Below, piece after piece: positions 1 to 8,194 of a stretch of 64,000 bases of DNA. The translations under genes and the position numbers were made by a program. Position 1 is the stretch's first letter; each line of letters begins with the position of its first letter. The notes beneath the pieces are model-generated. The model searched no databases. It worked only from the letters and a program-made list of their open reading frames with translations, and was not told the origin of the DNA. Source of the stretch: Isochrysis galbana (taxonomy: Eukaryota; Haptophyta; Isochrysidales; Isochrysidaceae). The stretch covers positions 1,804,091 to 1,868,090 of the forward strand of contig CM030945.1 of the NCBI GenBank assembly GCA_018136815.1, read 5' to 3'.

Positions 1-2105
1 TTTTCGGATCCGGATCGAGACACGCCCGGACTGCCCAATGCCCACGGCCTAAGCCGGTCATCCAGCGGAGGCGTTGCTGCCGCTGACAACGTTGTTGAAA
101 CACTGGACGGCGGGATTGTGTCCGCGCGAGACTCTCCTGCGCACGAGCGCAGATCGATGGTCGGGGCAAAGCTGGGTGAGGGTGCACAAGAAGCGCTAGT
201 CGGGGAAATGAAAAGCTTAGTGCCCGACTCATCAAACGACGCCTTTCGTGTTTCAGATGCGCTGCACGCCGTCGCACTAGAGTTGACACATGCTTCGTCA
301 TCGCTGCCTGTCTGGAGGTCTCTCCTCTCTCCGTTGAGCTCATCTGCAGCTTCAAGCTCCCGCCCAATTCTGGCTACAGCAGATTGGGGCATCTCCATGG
401 CCTCCTTGCACGACTCCCCTGTTGGATCATCGATCCCCAAATCACCTCCGGTGGCGCGAGAGCGGCTAATGGACTTGCTCTGGCCGCTAGCTCCTCCCGA
501 CACTACCGGTCCCGATGAGCTGGAAAGCTCAGCCGATGCCTGAAATGCTTCGGTCTCTCCTCCACCCGCACAGCCAGTCGTTGTCGACCGCACGGAAGCC
601 GTTCCCACGGGTTTGAGTGATGCAAGAGCACCGGCTTGCAAGTCATCACAGCGTTGCTGCTCGGTGCTCGTTGGCGACACGGATTCCATATCAGATGAGC
701 TGCTGCGCCGCGTTGCACTCGGGAATAAGGTTGAGCGAGATGACGATCTTGTGAAGCCCGCTGCGCCCTTGGGTAAGGGACTGACAGATTTGCCGTTCTT
801 CAGCTCACTGTTTGGGCGAGTAGACTCGTCGGATGACACCGACTCCGAAAACGTTTGCCTAGATGGCAGCTTGAGCCGCAGAACTTCGGCCTCGGCGTTC
901 GGGGAGGAAGCGCTACAGGGTGCTGAACCGCTACTGGCAAGCGCAACCGGTTCGTCTACATCGTGACTGTTGTCCAAGCAGCAGGTCCCACAAGGAGGCC
1001 CAAGCTCACCACGCCATCCTGACCCTCGCGAATCACACCTGGCGACGGTGGATTTCTCGGCATCGGCGGAACATTCGCCGATCGTCGCTGCGGAGCCCCA
1101 TGAGGTTTCCAGTGTACCCGGTGGTGCCTGCGCCGCGTCGTGAGACGTAGCTGACGAACAGTCGACGGATGGCCAGCCGCGACTGGAAGAGGCGTGCGAA
1201 TGGCGCGACGTGTGGGGAAATGTGTCGGCATCCAATGGCGCGGCCAGCCGCGCCATTATGCCATGCGGCGGCGAGCCAACCGACGGGGTGCAAGAGAGCT
1301 GCGAGAGGCGCGACGTAGCGTCACGTGCCGATTTAGCGAGCGGCGAGGCAACGCTGGAGACCGGAGGGGTGCCGGATATAGATGAGCCAGACGACATGCG
1401 CTCTCGTTGCGCTGGTGATAGAACCGGTGACGACGGATGTCCAACTTGCCGGCAACCAGAGGACAAGCCCCCGTTCCCAACTCGCGTGGTAAGCGACGAT
1501 GGTCGGGAGAGCAGGGCGATCGATGCGCGCGAAGAAAGCGAGACCCCAGAGCCCCGCCGCCCGTTGTTGAGGGTGTCGGCTCGCACACTGCTGGACGAGC
1601 CGGACCATTGCTGCCGCCCTTCATCAGCGGCGGGCACTAAGTGGCGGGAAGAGGCGCCGCGCATGAAGGCGATAGTGGGTGCGTGCGGCATAAACTGAGC
1701 GAGCTGTCCGTCGACGTTCACGTGATCCTCGCGCACCTGCTCCTCGAGCATGACGGTGTCGAGCTTGTGTGCATGCCGCAGGTGTGCGAGGACGAGCGAG
1801 AGGCGCTCTGCCTCTCGGGCGGAGAGTGGCGACTGGGCGATGATCTCGGAGAGCTCATGAAGCTTGCGCACGGCGCGGCGCAGAGCGACTGAGTCCTCTT
1901 CTCGCGTCTCGCCCAAGCTCGAGCGTCCACGCAGCAAAGACGCCTTGAGAAGGTCAATCGATGGCCACTTGTCGCGGACATCAAACGATGGCCGCCTGCG
2001 GGCTGTTTGGGGCCTGGGAGCGCGCCGCTCGGCGGCGGCGCGGGCGCGGGCGACGAGGGCGAGCGCGCTCCCAAGCAGCACGACCGTTGCCCACGCCTCG
2101 TCCAT
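1..2105 (-). CDS. Large Ser-rich protein with N-terminal membrane helix, 5' part (runs off left edge)
   Basis: One uninterrupted minus-strand frame runs from an ATG at 2105 to the left edge, about 700 codons, with no stop. The start is chosen because it opens with a short acidic stretch followed at once by a hydrophobic helix (about residues 5-20, motif VVLLGSALALVA) and an Ala/Arg-rich basic segment, a typical signal-anchor. Residues about 60-130 look helical and charged (LRRAVRKLHELSEII, then EAERLSLVLAHLRHAHKL). The rest is low-complexity, rich in Ser, Thr, Pro and Gly with scattered Arg-Ser pairs, as in a long disordered, probably phosphorylated linker. Any catalytic domain would lie beyond the window. 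I do not recognise the family. No splice junction is needed within the window, although introns cannot be excluded. Confidence 0.6.
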   Translation of the reverse strand, partial: MDEAWATVVLLGSALALVARARAAAERRAPRPQTARRRPSFDVRDKWPSIDLLKASLLRGRSSLGETREEDSVALRRAVRKLHELSEIIAQSPLSAREAERLSLVLAHLRHAHKLDTVMLEEQVREDHVNVDGQLAQFMPHAPTIAFMRGASSRHLVPAADEGRQQWSGSSSSVRADTLNNGRRGSGVSLSSRASIALLSRPSSLTTRVGNGGLSSGCRQVGHPSSPVLSPAQRERMSSGSSISGTPPVSSVASPLAKSARDATSRLSQLSCTPSVGSPPHGIMARLAAPLDADTFPHTSRHSHASSSRGWPSVDCSSATSHDAAQAPPGTLETSWGSAATIGECSADAEKSTVARCDSRGSGWRGELGPPCGTCCLDNSHDVDEPVALASSGSAPCSASSPNAEAEVLRLKLPSRQTFSESVSSDESTRPNSELKNGKSVSPLPKGAAGFTRSSSRSTLFPSATRRSSSSDMESVSPTSTEQQRCDDLQAGALASLKPVGTASVRSTTTGCAGGGETEAFQASAELSSSSGPVVSGGASGQSKSISRSRATGGDLGIDDPTGESCKEAMEMPQSAVARIGRELEAADELNGERRDLQTGSDDEACVNSSATACSASETRKASFDESGTKLFISPTSASCAPSPSFAPTIDLRSCAGESRADTIPPSSVSTTLSAAATPPLDDRLRPWALGSPGVSRSGSE

Positions 2106-2482
2106 CCGGTGGAGGAAGGACGGGGGGGGGGGAGGAATGGCGAGAGGGAGGCGGGTGGGGGGGAGCAGAAGGACTCTGCCAAGACACAGGGAGAGAGGCG
2201 GATGGGGACCGGGGGGGTGAGAGGGGGGAAAGCGGAAAAAGGCTGATTGAATAAAGGGGGGGGAGGGGGAGGGGGGAGAAGTGGGAAAAGAGAAGGGGAA
2301 ACGGAGAGGATGGGCGGAGTCCTCTGAGGAAAAGGGGGAGAGGAGACTAAACAGAGGAAATGTAGAGAGAAGATGGGAAGCGAGCAGACGCCATCGGCGC
2401 CTCTTCTGCCGCGTCTCTCTTTTTCTCTCTTTGTTCTCTCTCCCTCTCGTCTCTCTGTCCCTCTCTCTCTGTAGTACTTGTA

Positions 2483-2519
<37 letters not shown>

Positions 2520-2754
2520 CCCGCTCTCCTCATCCTTCTTTCTTATTCTCTGCCCTCAATCTCTCTTTCGAGCAGGTGGGGGAGGGGAAGTAGGACAAGC
2601 TCTACTCTAGTGAGAACTTTAGAACTTTAGAAAGTAGAAGTTGCGTGGTTGCCCGGGGCCGAGCGTGGCCCCTCGTGTGAAGAACAAGGCGTGCACGAAA
2701 ATAGTTACTTTTAACCCTACAATATGCCAAAAAATGGATTTTGGGGTACTGGCG
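2106..2754. other. Intergenic: purine-rich tract and (CT)n/(GC)n microsatellite
   Basis: Immediately upstream of the minus-strand gene starting at 2105. 2120-2380 is almost pure purine on the plus strand with several G runs. 2411-2521 is pyrimidine-rich and ends in a (TC)n run that passes into (GC)n at about 2503-2521. It may be a promoter or 5' leader for the leftward gene; no gene is seen in it. Confidence 0.5.
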
Positions 2755-3156
2755 TTACGGCCAGGGGTCATAGTTGGGCGTCCCAATTATCGGTGATGTA
2801 AAGCTCGGGGATGGCCCGGTTGCCCGGTTTGTGGTTTTGGATTGGAATCGCCGGAAGAATTTCGTGCTCGAGTGCTTCGCAGGACGCCTTTCTCTCGAAG
2901 TCTCGAAGGCGCGCGTTTCGACGTTTCGACCTCGTTGTCGTTGTAGTGATCGCCTCTCATTGAGTTCCCTCATTTTGTCTAGCTTCCGTGGGTCTGGGTC
3001 TGGAGCTTCGTCGGCTAGTTGTATTCCGAGGAGGGCTAGCTGCGTTATTGGTGTCGTCGGTGAGGGTTCTTCGTCGTTCTTCCTCGTTCTTGGTTGGTGA
3101 GCCAGAGCAGCAGAGCAGATATTAGATATGAGGCGACCGCTTTTTGGCATTGGCAT
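2755..3156 (-). CDS. Hypothetical 133-aa ORF, possibly a repeat-derived fragment
   Basis: A minus-strand ORF of 133 codons with a non-random middle: an acidic-to-basic helical stretch around residues 55-85 (motif PRKLDKMRELNERRSLQR). It starts with MPMPKSGRL and ends in NYDPWP. There is no recognised domain and no obvious splice context. It lies between repeat debris on both sides, so it may be a remnant of a mobile-element protein and not a working gene. The opposite strand also carries an open frame here, which lowers confidence further. Confidence 0.2.
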   Translation of the reverse strand: MPMPKSGRLISNICSAALAHQPRTRKNDEEPSPTTPITQLALLGIQLADEAPDPDPRKLDKMRELNERRSLQRQRGRNVETRAFETSRERRPAKHSSTKFFRRFQSKTTNRATGPSPSFTSPIIGTPNYDPWP

Positions 3157-3556
3157 TGTTGCTCCAGGCCTCCCCTATGAGGTAGTCTGGTGTGTTGGCG
3201 CCGATGTTTGCTCTCCATATCCATACGTGGTTTTTGTGGCTCTGATTCGTTTGTTTTCGAATAGGGAATAGATGGGAATAGGTCTAGGTTTATGGGTATG
3301 TCGTATTTCCGGTCGTGGTTGTGGTTGGGGTTATGTCCTACTAGCTACTAGGTACTAGTACTAGGTCGAAAGCACCCAGTAGGGGGAGGTGGAGGTGATT
3401 AGAGGAGCCTTTCTTTCGCAGTGAATAAAAGAGAGTAGAGAGTCGGGTGTGGGCCTATCTTTTGCCATGCTATCATGCTATCGTCGATCTAGTGATCTAG
3501 TAGCCGAGGTAATTATTCAGTCTATTATTCTGGTGTGTATGGTGTATGTTGTCCAA
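3157..3556. other. Intergenic, no gene seen
   Basis: AT-richer than its surroundings, with a run of short CTAG-containing repeats at about 3340-3365 (repeated CTACTAG/TACTAGTA). Nothing else is recognisable. Confidence 0.4.
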
Positions 3557-3590
3557 CTATCTTTAAAAAGATAGGGTCATGGAGCGCGCA
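3557..3590 (+). repeat. Hairpin-ATG cassette, copy 1
   Basis: A perfect 18-nt palindrome (CTATCTTTAAAAAGATAG, 3557-3574) is followed after GGTC by ATGGAGCGCGC at 3579. The same arrangement occurs at 12377 and, diverged, at 17972. Here the ATG opens only a short frame. It is probably the end or leader of a mobile element. Confidence 0.55.
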
Positions 3591-3839
3591 CCTTGCCCAA
3601 GCTACTGTAATACTGTAATGGGCCCTCGAGGGCGTGTCAACGTGAACACGTGAACCCATACTAGCCCCGCGCGATGCTCTACCCTGGCTGCTCCTGCTGC
3701 AGCCCTCGCATGCGCATGTAGCGCAAACACGTGGGCCCAGGCCAGGCCGCCTTCGGGTTTTGCGTCCTTGAACGCCCCGGGCGCGACGGCGCGACCGGCT
3801 CATTGCGTTGTACGGCCCCCAGGAAGAGTTGCACCTCCG

Positions 3840-4070
3840 GGCGGGCGATAAGCGCAAGAAGGCTCTGTATGCTTGTGACTTGTTTTCGCAGTTGTTCAGT
3901 GGCGAATTCTAGCATTTCTTTTGCCGAACTCAGTTGCAGAACTACGTGGAGTTTATCGTCTGGGGTGTTCGCAATTGTGTACAGATCAGCCGACAATGAG
4001 CTTAAATTACTCGCAATTCTAATTGCCAATGTCCACTCTTTGGTGGCAATGGCCTTTCTATAAAGTTCAC
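3840..4070 (-). repeat. Duplicated coding module, copy A
   Basis: About 230 bp whose minus-strand translation (about 55 residues, core KEWTLAIRIASNLSSLSAD) recurs at 4647-4880 with conservative changes only. No domain is recognised. Both copies sit next to family-C retroposon tails. That the frame is kept open in both suggests a protein-coding source, either a host gene captured by a repeat or a mobile-element gene. Confidence 0.5.
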
Positions 4071-4087
4071 GCAAGGAGTCTTGTGGG

Positions 4088-4167
4088 TGTAGAAAGTTTT
4101 CCTACGTGAGTAGAAAGTAGAGGGTCCACGGCTGCGTGCGCGGTGAGACTATTAAAAGGTTTAATCT
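4088..4167 (+). repeat. Family-C retroposon tail fragment
   Basis: Matches the 3' end of the family-C copies at 11317 and 18864: a GTGTAGAAAGTTTT block, then GTAGAGGGTCCACGG, then GCGGTGAGACTATTA with a short AT-rich end. It abuts a Gag-derived fragment at 4168. Confidence 0.7.
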
Positions 4168-4402
4168 CCTCGCCAGCCCCTGCCATCACAGCCCTCCTCA
4201 CACTCACCCTCGCCTCTCGCTACTCGCTCGATGTCGCTCTCGCCGCCGTCCTCGCCCTCGCTCAAGCCCGCCTGCCCGCCTTCCTCTGCTGACGGGCTTC
4301 AGCCCGTCAGCACCTCCGAAGTGGTCTCCCTCTCCGCGCCTGCCGCCGGCTTCGCCCCTTCCTCATTGCCCTCAGGCCCTATGGGCCACTCCAATTCGTC
4401 AC
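4168..4402 (+). repeat. Gag N-terminal fragment of the LTR-type element
   Basis: Nearly identical to about 41960-42195. It includes the start (MSLSPPSSPSLKPACPP) of the Pro/Ser-rich Gag at 42024 and breaks off near its residue 60. It is wedged between two family-C tails, so it is a small passenger or an insertion scar. Confidence 0.7.
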
Positions 4403-4439
4403 TGAGACCGCCGCCCACTCGGAGACACAGGAGGAAGGG

Positions 4440-4648
4440 GGGGAATGATCACCGGGGGGGGGCGCGGGCCACCGGACCATATCTAAGCCCTTCACCCCTA
4501 TCCCCCTAGTAGTGCACGGGGGGAGTCGCCTTATGGCGGGGGGAGAAGGGCCGGGGAAGTGGGGGTGTAGAAAGTTTCCTACGTGAGTAGAAAGTAGAGG
4601 GTCCACGGCCGCGTGTGCGGTGAGACTATTAAAAGGTTTAACCGCAAG
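4440..4648 (+). repeat. Family-C retroposon, 3' half
   Basis: Shares, in order, the GATCACCGGGGGG block, CCATATCTAAGCCCTT, CCCCTAGTAGTGCACGG, GGCGGGGGGAGAAGGGCC and the GTGAGACTATTAAAAGG end with the family-C copies at 11317-12073 and 18864-19467. The 5' part is missing. Confidence 0.75.
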
Positions 4649-4880
4649 AAGGCTGACCTGTTTTCGCAGTTGTTCAGTGGCAAATTCTAACATTTCTTTT
4701 GCCGAATTCAGTTGCAGAACTACATGGAGTTTATCGGCTGGCGTGTTCGCAATTGTGTACATATCAGCCGACAATGAGCTTAAAGTACTCGCAATTCTAA
4801 TTGCCAGTGTCCACTCTTTGGCGCCAATGGCCAATGGCATCATTGCATTTTTTATAAAGTTCAAACAAGAAGTCTTAAGG
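4647..4880 (-). repeat. Duplicated coding module, copy B
   Basis: Second copy of the module at 3840-4070. The minus-strand frame starts with a short N-terminal extension (MNFIKNAMMP) and keeps the core KEWTLAIRIASTLSSLSAD through EFATEQLRKQV. Differences from copy A are mostly synonymous or conservative. Confidence 0.5.
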
Positions 4881-5139
4881 CATCTTCATCTGATACGTTA
4901 CCGGTGACATATGAAATGCTTACTACATACCGGTACAAAAAAGAAACGTGCGGACTCGTTCGGTGTTCGTTCGGCGAGACTGGCTGCGATGTCCCCTTTT
5001 CTGCGGTCAAATCTGCACCAGTGCCACTTCCAAAAATGTAATACAATAATTGGCACGAATGCCAGTATACATCTGAAACCTGCAAGTTTGTACCTTAATA
5101 AGGGAGTCCTTTAAGTAGAACTTATACCGTCCACATGGG

Positions 5140-5407
5140 CACACTGACCTCAGCTGCCTGACACCCAGCACAAGGAGCTAACACACAATAGCCGGTAGCC
5201 CGATGGCATAGGAGGAAGGCGCGAAACAGGCCATCGCGAATCGGCACACACCGTCTGTCACTGGAGACCCACGACACCCAGCCCCTAGGTAGAGCACGAG
5301 GGGACGAGCCGCAAGGCAGGTGTAGGGGGAGTGAAAGGAAACGGGCGAGGCTGCGAAGTTACCGTGCAAAGTCGCGCGCGCGGCGAGATTATTAAGAAGT
5401 TTTTTTT
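5140..5407 (+). mobile_element. Family-C-like retroposon (short copy) with 18-bp target duplication
   Basis: A 268-bp insertion flanked by a perfect 18-bp direct repeat, TTATACCGTCCACATGGG, at 5122-5139 and 5408-5425. It ends in the family-C type tail (GGCGAGATTATTAAGAAG) followed by a T run. The long target duplication and homopolymer tail indicate target-primed reverse transcription. It is diverged and shorter than the full copies at 11317 and 18864. Confidence 0.75.
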
Positions 5408-5425
5408 TTATACCGTCCACATGGG

Positions 5426-6104
5426 GGACATTTGCCAAAAAAAACAACCAACCCTGAGGTTGCACCCTCTTCGCAGACGGTGCGGGCGAGCACCATCGAC
5501 CACCTACCGCCGGGCGTGGTTAAGGCGCGCGCCTGTTCGCCACCCGCGCTTTGCACGATAGCGCAGAGCGACATCCCTCGTGTAAGTCGACTTCAAACAC
5601 TGCCAGGGCCCCTCTCGCGGCTGACATCGATCTACGCCAGGATACTTACTCCTCCGCCAGCTTGAATTGAAGAGCCCACAGGCGCGCAGGTGCCATGTGC
5701 GGCTTCACGGGCTGGGGCTGGACATATCTGAGGCCCCCAGCACCTCAAACCCGACGAGGCGATCGCTGGAATCCTAGACTGCGGGGGGGGGGGGAGGGGG
5801 GGGGGGCGGAGTGGCAGAGGGGACCGCCAGAGAGCCCTTCTAGGGCTCCACCAGCGGCCAGCGTGAAAATCAAACCGTGAATTGGACCAAAGTACGATGA
5901 ATTCGTGCTACTTTGCAAACTCCAATTTTTGAGGTGCCCCGCACCTCCCCCACCGAGAAAATCGGACCGTGAAACTCAGATTTTCGGACCCCAATTTTCT
6001 CTCGGGGGTCGTATGCGTAGACCCTTTAGCTGACCAGACTGCGAACGAACCCTAAAAGTAGAAGTCGAGCGAAACACCGCCGCAGGGCAGCCCGCCTGCT
6101 CCGC
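5426..6104. other. Intergenic upstream of the G-patch gene
   Basis: No gene recognised. It contains G runs at 5780-5808 and an AT-richer stretch at 5875-6000 in which a TCGGACC/AATTTTCTC pattern is repeated. 6000-6104 is the likely promoter and leader of the gene at 6105. Confidence 0.4.
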
Positions 6105-6959
6105 ATGCCCGAGTGCTCGCGCTGCGGCGAGAACAAGTCGATAAGCGCCTTTTCGGATGCACAGCTCTGTCGGAAGCACCATCCGAAGTGCCTTGCCTGC
6201 TCAAATCCGAGGTTGTATGCGCTCAAGGCGACGGAGGATCCACGAGTCTTGCGACCGACGCAGCCACCGCGACCCTCGACTGTCGGCGCAGCTGAGACTC
6301 GACAATGCAGCACCTGCCGCGAGGTGTTGCCGCTCCGCCGCTTTTCGAAGAGGCAGCTTTCGGGCGCCGGTAAATGTGCTGCGTGTGCTGCAAATGCGTC
6401 AGCCGAGAATGTAGCCTCGCAAGCGCAAGCGTCGCGCAAGCGTCAGCTCGAGGAATGTCTTCTTTGGGGGGAGGCAGAGAGCTCTGCAGACCCAGAGGAG
6501 AAGCAGTACGTGCAGGCGCTCCTTGCGAGTGTCGAGAGCGCGCGACGTGTTGATGCGGCATCTGATTGCGCTCGCGGTGCCGCGCATGCAGCAAGCCAAG
6601 CCATGTGCCCATTAGATAGCACTAATCGAGGGCGGCAGATGTTGGAGCGCCTTGGCTGGGAGCCTGGCGAGGGACTGGGAGCAAGGCGTGACGGTAACCT
6701 GTTTCCTCTGACAGCGGAGATGTTGAAGAGTCAGCGTAATACGAGTGGGCTGGGGAGCGTCAACGAGGAGTTGGAGCCATTTCAGCCACCTCTTACCCGG
6801 ATACCTCTTGAATCTCATCCTCAAGACCATGCGGTGGTGCCCCCCCTTTTCATGCCCACCGAAGGCGGTGTCACCAACCAACCCACTTTTACGTCCATTT
6901 CCATGCCGACCTCTCGTCGTTTGATAACTGACAGTGTATTCCAGAAATTTCCGTTGTAG
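6105..6959 (+). CDS. Double zinc-ribbon, G-patch domain protein
   Basis: A single-exon frame of 284 codons. Residues 4-32 and about 66-95 are two similar Cys modules, each CxxC followed by F-S-x-x-Q-L and a second CxxC (CSRC...CLAC, then CSTC...CAAC), probably two zinc ribbons resembling Stc1-type domains. Residues about 174-218 form a G-patch (GRQMLERLGWEPGEGLG, then a conserved NTSGLG end), a motif that normally binds and activates DEAH RNA helicases. The last 65 residues lack a domain. An RNA-processing role is therefore likely, in the nucleus, but the partner is unknown. The start is the first Met and directly precedes the first Cys module. I do not know a named family with this exact architecture. 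Confidence 0.75.
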   Translation: MPECSRCGENKSISAFSDAQLCRKHHPKCLACSNPRLYALKATEDPRVLRPTQPPRPSTVGAAETRQCSTCREVLPLRRFSKRQLSGAGKCAACAANASAENVASQAQASRKRQLEECLLWGEAESSADPEEKQYVQALLASVESARRVDAASDCARGAAHAASQAMCPLDSTNRGRQMLERLGWEPGEGLGARRDGNLFPLTAEMLKSQRNTSGLGSVNEELEPFQPPLTRIPLESHPQDHAVVPPLFMPTEGGVTNQPTFTSISMPTSRRLITDSVFQKFPL

Positions 6960-8194
6960 ACATGAGCCCGCAATCATGGTCGGTAGTCTGTATGATTTGT
7001 TTCGTCTTAGTCTTAGAAACACTACTGCTACTGCACTACTACTACCACTGCAGGTGTGAAAAAACATGAAGATTCGAGTTAACCTGGCTTCCACCTCAAA
7101 AAGAGCCCCATCAAGCACGTCCATCCCGACATCGATCCCACAAGCCCCGGTAAGCTGTATTGTTATGTCGCATCGTCCGCGCGATCGCGACTACTTACTT
7201 TTATCATGACTGACCGGCCGGTTGACCCGCGCTCTTTCGCGTACGGTCCGCTATCGACACCTATGCGCGACTCTACACCGGAACTCGATAAGCTAACGCG
7301 ACTCAACCATCAACCATCCCGAGCACAACACGCTGTACCCACACACCAAACATACAAACATACAAAAGGCCTGCCCCAAATCCACACTCTGAACCAGGCC
7401 CATGGTAGCGCACCTGGGCCGCACCCCGGATACCATAGACGAAGGGAGAAGGCGGAGGAAGGGGGGAGAAGGGCGATGTCAGCGGATAGGTAGAGGTACC
7501 TACAAAACACCAAAGCAACAGGGCACTCCAGCGGTCGAGATGACACCGACGGCACAACCCAAAAGCGGCCTTCCTGGAGCACACATCCGAGCCCGAGCCC
7601 GTGGTAGTGTACCAGGGCCGCACCCCTAACACCAAAAAAAAAGGAAAGAGGGGGGAAAGGCGAGGATGCGGGGCGACGGGAGCGAAGGGCGATGACGGGC
7701 GAGGGTAGAATATACCTGAATAGCGATAGGTGTGTGTAGCCCTGAATCTTCAGATCTTTTTTTTTAAAGGTAGAGGTACCTAGTTCTAGTAGGTGTTAGC
7801 CCCGAATCTTCAGATGTTTTTTAAAGTAAGTTGGAGGACGGGGAAGTAAGGGCGATGTTAGTAGTGAGGTGGCGTGACCTGGAAAGTTCTTCAGTAGGTG
7901 TTAGACCAGAATCTTCATTTTTTTGTTTTTAGACACGGAACGAGGAAGTGGGGGTGGGGGTCACACCACATGTGTGTCACACGTGCACTACTAACTCACG
8001 TCATCCCTCCCTGGGCCAGGCTCGAGGACGCGCTTTGTCCCCCACAAGCGCAACGTCGGCCGCAGCACCGAACGAGGAGGGGCGCTCGCTAGTAAGTAGC
8101 TAGGCTTTGTCCGCGGCCGACATTGGCGCAATGAGCGCACTACACCGTCCGGTGCATCACACAGGCTCACGTGCTACGCATGCGCTCAGGCACC
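6960..8194. other. Repeat-bearing intergenic region
   Basis: About 1.2 kb with no convincing gene. A segment around 7410-7500 (GGGCCGCACCCC, then a GAAGGCG-rich stretch, then GGGCGATG) recurs in diverged form at 7600-7700. Three copies of the GAATCTTCA-type motif follow at 7736-7929. The right end (8040-8194) is the 3' flank of the leftward gene at 8195. Confidence 0.45.
7736..7929 (+). repeat. Three tandem copies of the GTAGCCC-GAATCTTCA-T(n) motif
   Basis: At 7736, 7796 and 7900 a near-constant motif (GTAGCCCTGAATCTTCAG or close variants) is followed each time by a run of T. Other copies lie at 37212 (+), 40723-40753 (-), 47309 (+) and 60006-60033 (-). In the 40.7 and 47.3 kb copies the motif forms the outer tip of a long inverted repeat, so it probably marks the end of an LTR-type element (TGAAGATTC...GAATCTTCA). 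Confidence 0.6.

Noticed and set aside
118-966. Two plus-strand ORFs (141 and 117 codons) near the left edge
   Set aside because: They are Ser-rich shadows of the long minus-strand frame that runs from 2105 to the edge.
1718-2533. 271-codon minus-strand ORF starting in a (RE)n repeat
   Set aside because: Its first half is translated microsatellite and its second half is out of frame with the better-supported gene starting at 2105.
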